From: an uncultured Bacteroidales bacterium
GTDB lineage: Bacteria > Bacteroidota > Bacteroidia > Bacteroidales > UBA4417
NCBI GenBank assembly: GCA_903878265.1
Contig: CAIRHD010000447.1
Location: 1 to 39,107 of the forward strand
Direction: 5' to 3'
Length of the DNA stretch: 39,107 nt
In this document: one piece after another, positions 7,697 to 13,903 of the stretch
Layout of the letters: every line of letters starts with the position of its first letter
Position numbering within the stretch: position 1 is the first letter of the stretch
Translations under genes and position numbers: made by a program
Notes under the pieces: generated by a model
Database searches by the model: none
What the model saw: only the letters and a program-made list of their open reading frames with translations
Told to the model about the DNA's origin: nothing

Positions 7697-7872
7697 GTCA
7701 ATCGTTTTTTGATTGCGAAATAACTAACCGTTGCCAGCACGATAAGCACAAATATTACCGTGGATGCTGCAAATAGGCTTTGTTGGTCGAAACCTACATT
7801 TGTATTTACATCAACACTGGGGAACTTGCCGGAAGCTAACCGGCTCCAGAATGTTTCTTTCTTTTCTGCCAT
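7693..7872 (-). CDS. Small single-pass membrane protein (59 aa)
   Basis: The start chosen is the ATG at 7872 (MAEKKETFWSRL); an upstream ATG at 7920 is in frame but lies inside the previous gene. Residues 33-52 form a membrane helix (FAASTVIFVLIVLATVSYF) followed by a basic tail (AIKKRLT). The stop overlaps the start of the glucosaminidase gene (ATGA). Candidate virion membrane protein or holin. Confidence 0.65.
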   Translation of the reverse strand: MAEKKETFWSRLASGKFPSVDVNTNVGFDQQSLFAASTVIFVLIVLATVSYFAIKKRLT

Positions 7873-7882
7873 TTCGGTATTT

Positions 7883-8311
7883 TTAAAAAGGCCACCACGA
7901 CCACGAATTAGAATCGTCAACCACAGTGCCGCCCACCGACAACTGTTTCCCGGTAATTGCCGAATATTGTTTCCAGAATATTACACCGGGATAATTATTT
8001 GCCAGCAACGCCTTCAATGTTTTGGGTCCAAACTTGCCATCGGCTACCAAACCGGCATTATGCTTTGTGTTTAGCGCGTCCTGTATATCTTTTACAAGCG
8101 TATTTTGCATAGAACCAGCCACCCACCCACTTCCGATTTTTAGCGGCATAGGGTTTTTTTCGGTTGGTTTTGTTGGCTTGTTTCCGGTATCGGAGCCACC
8201 ACCACCCGTTGCTGGGTCTGTAATTGGCGGTTCGGAGGGTTTACGGAAAAGGAAGTAAGCGGCCAAAGCCAGTACCAATACAACCGAAACTACTATTATC
8301 GTTTTTTTCAT
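7883..8311 (-). CDS. Membrane-anchored protein with peptidoglycan-binding-like domain
   Basis: A 142-aa protein with an N-terminal membrane helix (residues 3-21, IIVVSVVLVLALAAYFLF). A Gly/Pro/Thr-rich linker (about 25-55) follows. The C-terminal domain around residues 70-110 resembles PG_binding_1 (DIQDALNTKHNAG then DGKFGPKTLKALLA). Proteins of this design tether complexes to peptidoglycan. In a membrane-containing phage it could guide the particle to the cell wall during entry, alongside the glucosaminidase two genes downstream. It overlaps the upstream stop by one base. Confidence 0.7.
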   Translation of the reverse strand: MKKTIIVVSVVLVLALAAYFLFRKPSEPPITDPATGGGGSDTGNKPTKPTEKNPMPLKIGSGWVAGSMQNTLVKDIQDALNTKHNAGLVADGKFGPKTLKALLANNYPGVIFWKQYSAITGKQLSVGGTVVDDSNSWSWWPF

Positions 8312-8745
8312 CAGAATGAGAAATTAATGTTTTTGTTTTTCAAAACCTCGTTTATATCGGCGGTTTCTTTTGCCGATAGCTCTAATTGAAACCATTGTTG
8401 GAGTGTTTTATCGCCCCACCAGCCATAATAAGGCCGTGCGCCAAAAGCCTTTATAAGCTGCAACAGATCGGATAAGTTTTGCATCTTGCTTATAATGCCT
8501 GTAACCGCACTGTTATCGGTGCCCAAGTATGCCATTGCATCGTGTATTTTGTCGGCCAAGGCTACATACTGGTTAAGCGGATAACTCAACTCGTTTGGCT
8601 GAATCTCGTTGCCCAATGCGTTGCCATATAGATCCGTTTTTGCCGTGCGGATAGCTTTGCGGATAAGGAAGTAAAGCGATACCACAACCAACAGCACAAA
8701 AGCCGCTTTGATGAGTGTGGCCTGATTCATTTTGTCGAATTTCAT
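8311..8745 (-). CDS. Single-pass membrane protein of the virion block
   Basis: A 144-aa protein with an N-terminal membrane helix (residues 8-26, AAFVLLVVVSLYFLIRK). The C-terminal region is helical (AVTGIISKMQNLSDLLQLIK and FGARPYYGWWGDKTLQQWF), with a loose resemblance to annexin-like or peptidoglycan-binding helices (GDKTLQQW compares with GPKTLKAL of the next gene). It overlaps neighbours on both sides. It may be a paralogue of the downstream anchored protein, both being N-in membrane proteins with a globular end. Confidence 0.65.
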   Translation of the reverse strand: MKFDKMNQATLIKAAFVLLVVVSLYFLIRKAIRTAKTDLYGNALGNEIQPNELSYPLNQYVALADKIHDAMAYLGTDNSAVTGIISKMQNLSDLLQLIKAFGARPYYGWWGDKTLQQWFQLELSAKETADINEVLKNKNINFSF

Positions 8746-8870
8746 TTTTTACGGAATTTAAAGCAAACAATAATTACCACCAAAGCCAAAACAAACACGA
8801 TAGCGGTTTTCTTTTTAACTTCCAAGCCAAAATAAGCAAGGATACAGCAATTGTCGTTTTCGGCTTCCAT
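8742..8870 (-). CDS. 42-aa single-pass membrane protein
   Basis: The frame starts with ATG at 8870, sharing one base with the upstream stop (TAATG), and ends with TGA at 8742, overlapping the next start as ATGA. The sequence starts MEAENDNCCILAYFGLEV and ends in a hydrophobic helix (TAIVFVLALVVIIVCFKF) with a basic tail. Junctions on both sides support a real gene. Candidate minor virion membrane protein. Confidence 0.65.
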   Translation of the reverse strand: MEAENDNCCILAYFGLEVKKKTAIVFVLALVVIIVCFKFRKK

Positions 8871-9100
8871 TACTTTTTACGGGTTCTGTAATATATCACG
8901 CCGCCAATCAAAAGTACCATTGCCACGACAACAATAATAATTGTGGGATCTGAATTGCCACTTGTAGCATCTTTTACTTCTGCGGCTTTCAATTCGTTGT
9001 TCAATTTGTCGTTCAATGAATCTTCGTACCGTTTTTGTTCGCATTTTTTCCCGCGAAGGAAACTACACCTATTCACCCCATCGGGTCCTGTATTTGCCAT
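8870..9100 (-). CDS. C-terminally anchored small membrane protein (76 aa)
   Basis: The N-terminal 50 residues are soluble and charged (RCSFLRGKKCEQKRYEDSL), with a CxxxxxxxC pair. Residues 52-70 form a membrane helix (IIIVVVAMVLLIGGVIYY) followed by RTRKK. It abuts the metallopeptidase-like gene (shared base at 9100) and the 42-aa gene. Tail-anchored small proteins in a row are the hallmark of this block. Confidence 0.7.
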   Translation of the reverse strand: MANTGPDGVNRCSFLRGKKCEQKRYEDSLNDKLNNELKAAEVKDATSGNSDPTIIIVVVAMVLLIGGVIYYRTRKK

Positions 9101-9633
9101 TATTTAGGTTTTTTTAAAATCAGTATTATTGTTACTATGGCAACCAAGAACACACCTCCCAAGATAATAAGTGTTTTGTTGTTTTTAGCCGAAAGCCTTT
9201 GGTTTATCCATGAATTTGCGGCTGCGTTGTCGGCTTCTGATTTTCGGTTTTTTGCACCAATGCCAAAAATCTTGAATGTTTCGTTGCTTACGGTGCCTAT
9301 CGTGCCAACAGCGTTTCCGATTCCCTCAAAAAAATTGCCAGAAATATATTTTCCCGGGTCGGTTATTTCCGTGAGTACCTGTATCCTTTTGCCCAATTCG
9401 GCATCGGTGAGGGTTTGCACTGTAATAAACCTATCTACCGCGTACTTGTTGGCCTGGTACTCGCTGGCGGTCATCAGCTCCAAATGCCCGGCTTCGTGCA
9501 ACAAAACAAACTCACGTTCCAAGCCGGTAAGCCTCCCCCATATTGCAGGGTTAAGGAATAGAGTGCGATCGGCACGGTTTACCCTTGCTATGTCGGTACT
9601 TATTGTATTGTCGAAAATTACCCTGTTGAACAT
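9100..9633 (-). CDS. Membrane-anchored HExxH metallopeptidase-like protein
   Basis: A 177-aa protein. Around residue 45 it has LLHEAGHLE, an HExxH zinc-binding motif, followed by SEYQANKYAVDRF. That spacing and the Glu-x-x-x-x-x-Ala pattern match minimal zincins where the third ligand is a Glu in an ExxA(D) helix. The C-terminus is a membrane helix (residues 155-173, LIILGGVFLVAIVTIILIL) with a KKPK tail. It is probably a virion or membrane protease acting in maturation, entry or release. The fold is short, so activity is unproven. Confidence 0.65.
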   Translation of the reverse strand: MFNRVIFDNTISTDIARVNRADRTLFLNPAIWGRLTGLEREFVLLHEAGHLELMTASEYQANKYAVDRFITVQTLTDAELGKRIQVLTEITDPGKYISGNFFEGIGNAVGTIGTVSNETFKIFGIGAKNRKSEADNAAANSWINQRLSAKNNKTLIILGGVFLVAIVTIILILKKPK

Positions 9634-9642
9634 AGCTGCTAT

Positions 9643-9843
9643 TTATGACATGTTGGCCGGTGCGGTGGGCACATTTGCTTTTTGAAAAACACCTTTTCGC
9701 GGTTGCGCATACTTATTCATGTAATCCAATGGTTGTTCGTCCTTCGGTTCGTCCTTTTTGGCAACTTCCGGTTTGCGGATAAAAAACCAATACACGGCAA
9801 ATGCCAAAATGCCGATAAAAATCAAGTTCGTTACGTTTTTCAT
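9643..9843 (-). CDS. N-terminally anchored small membrane protein (66 aa)
   Basis: The start chosen is the ATG at 9843 (MKNVTNLIFIG); the frame is open to 9879 but that part overlaps the upstream gene. A membrane helix spans residues 5-22 (TNLIFIGILAFAVYWFFI), followed by a charged, proline-containing tail with DEPKDEQPLDYMNKYAQPR. It lies 1 bp after the upstream stop. Candidate virion membrane protein. Confidence 0.65.
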   Translation of the reverse strand: MKNVTNLIFIGILAFAVYWFFIRKPEVAKKDEPKDEQPLDYMNKYAQPRKGVFQKANVPTAPANMS

Positions 9844-9844
9844 G

Positions 9845-10306
9845 TTACTTTTTTTTGTAAAACAACAATATGCCAACAACCACGATAATTACAGCCGCTA
9901 CCACATAAATAATGGTATTGGTCTTTTTTTGTGTTTGTTGATCCTGTATGTCGGCAGGCTGAACTCCACCACCCAAAACATTATCTTTAAAACCCTTCAC
10001 GGTTACGCCTGTTTGGCCTATTAGGGTCAAGGTTTTAGCCCAAAAGTCCCAGCCTTTGCCAGTGCCTGTGCTTGCTTGCTCCGTGATCCATTGGTCGTAA
10101 GTAGGCGAGCCCATTTCGTCCGCGCCTCCATAATTGCCGTTAAGCACGGAACCGGGCGAAACCGCTTTTACCAGTTCCATCATAAAATGTGAACCACGCA
10201 TCTCGAAACCTTGCCTCACACCTTTCATGCCGCGAAGCGGTATGCGGTGTATCCTGAAAATATTTTCTGCCTGTGGTGTTGAGAGCAAACTCTCTATATT
10301 TTTCAT
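9845..10306 (-). CDS. C-terminally anchored virion-block protein (153 aa)
   Basis: First gene after the attenuator hairpin that follows the capsid candidate. The N-terminal part is soluble (IFRIHRIPLRGMKGVRQGF), then comes a Gly-rich region (GSVLNGNYGGADEMGSP). The C-terminus is a membrane helix (residues 131-149, IIYVVAAVIIVVVGILLF) followed by YKKK. It is the longest tail-anchored protein next to the capsid gene, so a minor capsid or vertex-to-membrane linker is a reasonable guess. No family is recognised. Confidence 0.7.
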   Translation of the reverse strand: MKNIESLLSTPQAENIFRIHRIPLRGMKGVRQGFEMRGSHFMMELVKAVSPGSVLNGNYGGADEMGSPTYDQWITEQASTGTGKGWDFWAKTLTLIGQTGVTVKGFKDNVLGGGVQPADIQDQQTQKKTNTIIYVVAAVIIVVVGILLFYKKK

Positions 10307-10328
10307 AAAATCAATGTTTTAGGATTAA

Positions 10329-10362
10329 AAAAGCCCACCTACCAGTAAGGCGGTGGGCTTTT
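10329..10362 (-). terminator. Intrinsic terminator/attenuator after the capsid candidate
   Basis: An 11-bp perfect stem (AAAAGCCCACC at 10329-10339 with GGTGGGCTTTT at 10352-10362). On the minus strand it is followed by a T-run (TTTTTAATCC). It lies between two same-strand genes (10383 end and 10306 start), so it probably reduces, rather than ends, expression of the downstream virion genes relative to the capsid gene. Confidence 0.85.
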
Positions 10363-10382
10363 GGCAAAAAGTGGAAGAGGAG

Positions 10383-10943
10383 TTAAAACAAGAATGTGAT
10401 GTTGACGGATGCACCGGCAACCAAAGGGAGCAATATCAATGTGTTGAACCCAAGGGTCAATCCTTCGCTGTCAATTTCGAGCAATGTGGAAATATTGCTG
10501 TATTTGTCGCGAAGCATGTTGAGCGGTATGTACTGGGGGCGCGAACCGGTGAGCGGGGAAACCGTAACAACCTCCATCGTTTGATCGTACGATGCTGTAC
10601 TGGTGGAAACAACGCGGATGGCGCGAACCGGGCGCGAAAAATGTTTCAGATAGCTCAAAAACGACCGGATGGTCATTTTGCTATTGCTCGCGGTGCAGGT
10701 GATCGTGGTTGTGGAAGATCCGGCAACAATACCATCATCAAGAACCGCATCGCAAGCCCAACCAGCGGAAACGATCGCGGCAGGATTGGTAAAAGAAGGC
10801 GTGTCGGCTGTGCCTGATGCGGTAAATATGCTTTTCAGCGTGTCGAAATAAGCGGGACACAAGGCAATAACCTTGTCGGTGCTGTAAGTGTTTGCAACGG
10901 TGAAACTGAATTTTTCACCACCTGCGATTTTTAAATCTGCCAT
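10383..10943 (-). CDS. Candidate major capsid protein (beta-rich, 186 aa)
   Basis: A 186-aa protein, mostly beta-prone, rich in Ser/Thr and small residues (MADLKIAGGEKFSFTVANTY; later SSTTTITCTASNSKMTIRSF), without signal peptide, anchor or catalytic motif. It has a long A-rich leader (a 10-A run directly before ATG) like highly expressed Bacteroidota genes and a strong terminator after it. It is flanked by the packaging and membrane-protein genes. The length would suit a single jelly-roll capsid protein like the small capsid protein of P23-77-type phages, but the fold cannot be confirmed here. It could also be a spike or minor structural protein. Confidence 0.55.
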   Translation of the reverse strand: MADLKIAGGEKFSFTVANTYSTDKVIALCPAYFDTLKSIFTASGTADTPSFTNPAAIVSAGWACDAVLDDGIVAGSSTTTITCTASNSKMTIRSFLSYLKHFSRPVRAIRVVSTSTASYDQTMEVVTVSPLTGSRPQYIPLNMLRDKYSNISTLLEIDSEGLTLGFNTLILLPLVAGASVNITFLF

Positions 10944-10981
10944 TTTTTTTTTTGATTAAAAAGTTTTTAAATTATTTGCTT

Positions 10982-11269
10982 TTAAGCTGTTGGGCGCGTG
11001 AACCCGTTTTCTTCGGCATACCATCCAGCTTCGTTTTTGAGCTGTACGGCATACGACACATTGTTTTTTACCGCCTTTTCCTGTACCAGTTTAACGGTTG
11101 CAGGGTCGTTTTTCATCCATGACAGGTTACGGCTCACTTCGCCATCCCAAGCGGATGTGTTGAGTCCTGAAAGGGTATCGGTTTTGCTTTTGGCGTAAAA
11201 ATACCAACCTGCGGCCACCGCCAGCAAGACAATTACAACCAATACCATATTTTTTTTAATCCAGTCCAT
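10982..11269 (-). CDS. N-terminally anchored small membrane protein (95 aa)
   Basis: A membrane helix at residues 8-26 (MVLVVIVLLAVAAGWYFYA) is followed by about 70 soluble residues (SAWDGEVSRNLSWMKNDPAT, then AVQLKNEAGWYAEENGF). It lies just upstream of the capsid candidate and downstream of the 58-aa membrane protein gene. No family is recognised. Likely virion membrane protein. Confidence 0.7.
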   Translation of the reverse strand: MDWIKKNMVLVVIVLLAVAAGWYFYAKSKTDTLSGLNTSAWDGEVSRNLSWMKNDPATVKLVQEKAVKNNVSYAVQLKNEAGWYAEENGFTRPTA

Positions 11270-11282
11270 GTTTCCTCCTGTG

Positions 11283-11459
11283 TTAAACGGTTGTGGTTTC
11301 GGGTGCGGTTACGGTTTTCTTTTTGGCCAAGCCAAACAAGTTACCAGTCCCCCAATAGGTATCAACCACAAGGCCAATAACAAGGACTGTTGAAATGAAA
11401 GCCAGCCAACCGGCAATATTGCCTTTTGGGGCTGTGGGGAGTTTAGTGTCGAGGCTCAT
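11283..11459 (-). CDS. 58-aa single-pass membrane protein, first gene of the capsid block
   Basis: ATG at 11459, TAA at 11283. The sequence begins MSLDTKLPTAPKG; residues 15-34 form a membrane helix (IAGWLAFISTVLVIGLVVD), followed by a short loop and KKK tail. It lies 13 bp before the next same-strand gene and after an A-rich leader and candidate promoter. Probably a virion membrane protein. Confidence 0.6.
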   Translation of the reverse strand: MSLDTKLPTAPKGNIAGWLAFISTVLVIGLVVDTYWGTGNLFGLAKKKTVTAPETTTV

Positions 11460-11490
11460 TTTTTTAGGTGTTGTTTTATTGGATAGGGCG

Positions 11491-11524
11491 CAAAGTTGAT
11501 ATTGAATAAAATATGCTTTTCAAA
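11491..11524 (-). promoter_or_regulatory. Candidate promoter of the capsid block
   Basis: On the minus strand a TTTG (complement of 11521-11524) precedes CAACTTTG (complement of 11491-11498) by 22 bp. This is close to the Bacteroidota pattern TTTG then TAnnTTTG, with one deviation (CA for TA). It lies in the 190-bp gap between the terminator of the packaging block and the first capsid-block gene, where a new promoter is expected. Confidence 0.35.
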
Positions 11525-11592
11525 CTCCTTTTAAATACTTTCAAATATTTTCATATAATGTTGATAATTAGTATTTAATGTTATTTAATTGC

Positions 11593-11622
11593 AAAAAAAA
11601 AGCAACCGATCAGTGGGTTGCT
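11593..11622 (-). terminator. Intrinsic terminator of the packaging block
   Basis: The 7-bp stem AGCAACC (11601-11607) pairs with GGTTGCT (11616-11622). On the minus strand it is followed by a nine-T run (complement of 11593-11601). It lies 29 bp after the stop codon of the HTH gene. Confidence 0.8.
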
Positions 11623-11650
11623 ACAAAATAGTTAACTTATAGGTTTATTT

Positions 11651-11845
11651 TCAGGCTGGGAACTCTCCACAAGCTTCAATAATTTGCTTAACCTGAATAG
11701 GTGTATATATATGCGCTCCCCCGGGAAATTGCAAGGTTGGCAAAAAATGTGATAACCATTTACGAAGTATATACACTGACACTTTATATTTATCTGCTAT
11801 TTGGCACAGGCTCATGGCTTCAAAATTTTGGGTTTCGGTTATCAT
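11651..11845 (-). CDS. Small MerR/excisionase-like HTH protein
   Basis: A 64-aa protein with a helix-turn-helix start (MSLCQIADKYKVSVYILRKW, residues 11-30) followed by HIYTPIQVKQIIEACG. The pattern is that of MerR-like or DNA-binding excisionase folds, in which a wing (FPGGAHIYT) follows the HTH. It overlaps the ATPase stop as ATGA and is the last gene before the terminator. It could regulate the late promoter just downstream, or act as a recombination directionality factor for Xer excision; neither is shown. Confidence 0.65.
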   Translation of the reverse strand: MITETQNFEAMSLCQIADKYKVSVYILRKWLSHFLPTLQFPGGAHIYTPIQVKQIIEACGEFPA

Positions 11846-12447
11846 ATTTTGTGTATTTCGTGATAATGTGGGTTTGTGGCCGCTTCGGTATTAATACGCC
11901 GCTGGATGACTTCCCACCGCTTAATGTCGTCAAACCTATCCTTACGGGTAGTAACTGGATCGGTTGTTTTGAATAAAGCAATATGGGAAGTGTAGGCAAA
12001 AAAAGCGGGCGGTATTTTTGAAAAACCGTGGCCCACCGCACAAATATCGAGCATCATTTGCCTACGGCGGACAAATATAGTTTCCAGTATTGCCGATGTG
12101 CTGGGCTTGAAGTATGCCCGGCAATCGTCGAAAACAAGCAATCCTCGTGTAAAATGTTGCCGTATGTTAGTAAGCACGGTTTCGGCTTCGCTGGCTGCAA
12201 CTATTATTTTACGCGCCCCTACATACGCCTGCATACGCTCCGGGAACTGTGGATGCACTTCTGGTATATTAAGCCATTCGGCATCATCGGGCGTGATTAT
12301 CAAAACATGGCTATCCGTTTTTTTGAGCTCGTTCAATACTATTTGCTTCAACAGAGTAGTTTTGCCGGTGCCATTGGTGCCAACTATTACGGTAAACTGT
12401 GGGAAACGGGTTGCGGCTTTAGTTTCCTGTTTGGGTTTCGGTTCCAT
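11842..12447 (-). CDS. Packaging-type P-loop ATPase (PRD1 P9 / A32 / HerA-FtsK-like)
   Basis: A 201-aa single-domain ATPase. Walker A is GTNGTGKT (residues 23-30), Walker B is LLVFDD (103-108), and an Arg-rich helix (FVRRRQMMLDI) precedes a sensor-like GHGFSKIP. Size and motif order match genome-packaging ATPases of PRD1-type internal-membrane phages rather than large terminases, which have a nuclease domain. It overlaps the membrane protein gene upstream by 29 bp and the HTH gene by 4 bp. An inovirus Zot/pI protein is less likely because there is no membrane segment after the ATPase domain. Confidence 0.75.
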   Translation of the reverse strand: MEPKPKQETKAATRFPQFTVIVGTNGTGKTTLLKQIVLNELKKTDSHVLIITPDDAEWLNIPEVHPQFPERMQAYVGARKIIVAASEAETVLTNIRQHFTRGLLVFDDCRAYFKPSTSAILETIFVRRRQMMLDICAVGHGFSKIPPAFFAYTSHIALFKTTDPVTTRKDRFDDIKRWEVIQRRINTEAATNPHYHEIHKI

Positions 12448-13027
12448 CTTTGGCGGCTTTGTCTTTTATTTCGGCCTTAGCCTTCAACATGTTCAATTCA
12501 GCTTCTATATTGGTTTGCCTGTTGGCAATTCTAACTTGCTCATCGGCTTGTCGTTGTTGCTCCTCTTCCATTTTCTTTATTTTGCGGTCGGCAAAAGCCT
12601 CTTTGAATTTAGGTGCAAGTATTATAAGCGTGAGCAAAACAGCTTCCAGTAATGGGTTTGCGCCCGAAAAACCGTAATGCTGCGCCAATCGCCCGTAACT
12701 GTCGGTAAGGTCGCGCCGCTGCCCAGCGCTCATGCGGTACTTATCCTCTTTGTTGCTGCCTATTATGCCGCAAAGGGCACGGCTGCCATTATCAACCAAA
12801 GCGGCCAATTGCTCGCCAGCGGCGGCGGCGGTATCGGCTGAAAACTTTGCCTCCTCTTCGGGCGACAATACTTTTGCAACGCCAGGCATGGGCACAGGTG
12901 GGCGTGGATCGGCACCGGGCAACGGCCCAATGTTATCCTTTTCGATGTTCATATTACTTATATAATCATCGAGGCTCATACGGCTTTCGGGTACTCCGGG
13001 GGCTTTTATGGTTGCTGTTGGGAACAT
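12419..13027 (-). CDS. Membrane protein partner of the ATPase
   Basis: A 202-aa protein. The N-terminal half is soluble and proline-rich (PLPGADPRPPVPMPG). A central helix bundle precedes one hydrophobic segment (residues 128-143, LEAVLLTLIILAPKF). The C-terminal third is a charged coiled coil (EEEQQRQADEQVRIANRQ). Its 3' end overlaps the ATPase gene by 29 bp, suggesting linked expression. It may anchor the ATPase to the virion membrane or vertex. No family is recognised. Confidence 0.7.
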   Translation of the reverse strand: MFPTATIKAPGVPESRMSLDDYISNMNIEKDNIGPLPGADPRPPVPMPGVAKVLSPEEEAKFSADTAAAAGEQLAALVDNGSRALCGIIGSNKEDKYRMSAGQRRDLTDSYGRLAQHYGFSGANPLLEAVLLTLIILAPKFKEAFADRKIKKMEEEQQRQADEQVRIANRQTNIEAELNMLKAKAEIKDKAAKDGTETQTGN

Positions 13028-13028
13028 G

Positions 13029-13319
13029 TTACACTAATTTAAGGATCGTATCAATTAATTGGGAAGCCGGTTCTATTTGTATAAACCGGGTAATGAAAAT
13101 TTTCTGGTCATCGGTTTCGGCACATGCCACGGTTGAGAAATAAATTTCGCCTTTAACCTCATAAAGCAATGCCGAAATTTCGGTTTCGCCTTCAAGTAAT
13201 GGTATAGATTTTTTCTTTTCCAAAACGGCTGAAATCATCAGGTTTACCATTTCGGTAATATTATCCTTTCCCAGCATGGATATTGCCCCAGCTACAAGGT
13301 TGCGTTTTATGGCGTTCAT
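13029..13319 (-). CDS. Hypothetical small soluble protein
   Basis: A 96-aa protein, N-terminal helical (LVAGAISMLGKDNITEMVNL) and C-terminal beta-prone (ISALLYEVKGEIYFSTVACA). There is no membrane segment. The start overlaps the previous stop (ATGA) and the next gene begins 1 bp after its stop, so it is a firm member of the packaging block. Function unknown. Confidence 0.7.
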   Translation of the reverse strand: MNAIKRNLVAGAISMLGKDNITEMVNLMISAVLEKKKSIPLLEGETEISALLYEVKGEIYFSTVACAETDDQKIFITRFIQIEPASQLIDTILKLV

Positions 13320-13762
13320 TTGCGTTTTATGTAATTGTTCTTAATAAGCACATACAAAGCGTTTTCGTTGCTTGGCTCTGATCCTTGCTCTTTTATCCAT
13401 GGCTTTATATTTTCCATCAATTGTAATTCGGCTTCGGAAACCGAAAACAACACCTGACCTGGTGCCAACACACCGGATTGTGCCAAAGCGGTTTTGAGCG
13501 TTTGCACTTCCTGTGAAGCTTCGCCCAGTTCGTCCACTTTAGCCTGTAAGGATTCGGTAAGGGTTTCGAGTTCGTGTATCCGGTTTAAATCCGATTGTTG
13601 GGAAACTTCAATTTTGCGAGGGTTTTGAAAAGCCTCTAATAAGGTGTTTATAAATTGGTCGGCGGTGGCTGGCCTGCCGTTGGTGCCCGAATCGCACTCA
13701 TCAAGCAAACGCTTGTATAGTTTTTCGGTTTCGGGGTAAAGCCTTAATGAAATTGTATTCAT
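13316..13762 (-). CDS. Ribbon-helix-helix-like N-terminus with coiled coil
   Basis: The start chosen is the ATG at 13762. The frame is open to 13930 but the extra part has no promoter-side support and carries the antisense RNA and its terminator. The 148-aa product begins NTISLRLYPETEKLYKRLLD, a beta strand plus helix as in ribbon-helix-helix DNA-binding proteins. A helical linker and coiled coil follow (ETLTESLQAKVDELGEASQE), then a short C-terminal domain. It opens the packaging block and may regulate it; a scaffold-like role is the alternative. Confidence 0.6.
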   Translation of the reverse strand: MNTISLRLYPETEKLYKRLLDECDSGTNGRPATADQFINTLLEAFQNPRKIEVSQQSDLNRIHELETLTESLQAKVDELGEASQEVQTLKTALAQSGVLAPGQVLFSVSEAELQLMENIKPWIKEQGSEPSNENALYVLIKNNYIKRK

Positions 13763-13766
13763 ATTG

Positions 13767-13796
13767 TTGGGATTAGGGGTTTTTGTTGTATCTTTG
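13767..13796 (+). promoter_or_regulatory. Plus-strand promoter of the candidate small RNA
   Basis: TTG at 13767-13769 is followed after 19 bp by TATCTTTG at 13789-13796, a perfect TAnnTTTG box of Bacteroidota. No plus-strand gene follows, but a perfect terminator does 80 bp downstream. Confidence 0.6.
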
Positions 13797-13801
13797 TGGG
13801 G

Positions 13802-13903
13802 TCGTTTTGCTATACAGCGTAAGCAAATAAAATTATCGGCGTCGATGTTTTCGGTAGTTTCGGCAAAGTATAACCCTATCGGCTTATCTGATAGGGTTTT
13901 TTT
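13802..13903 (+). ncRNA. Candidate antisense small RNA, about 100 nt
   Basis: It is bounded by the TAnnTTTG promoter (13789-13796) and a strong plus-strand terminator (13874-13903). No convincing frame is present on this strand. The RNA would be antisense to the leader upstream of the RHH-like gene and to the 3' end of the nuclease gene, so it could control either by pairing. The 5' end is an estimate from promoter spacing. Confidence 0.5.
13874..13903 (+). terminator. Intrinsic terminator of the candidate small RNA
   Basis: A perfect 7-bp stem CCCTATC (13874-13880) with GATAGGG (13890-13896) around a 9-base loop, followed on the plus strand by seven T. On the minus strand no T-run follows, so it works in the plus direction. 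The stop codon of the minus-strand nuclease gene lies inside its left arm. Confidence 0.75.

Noticed and set aside
12098-12652. Plus-strand 184-codon frame opposite the ATPase and its partner
   Set aside because: Shadow of minus-strand genes that carry the Walker motifs.
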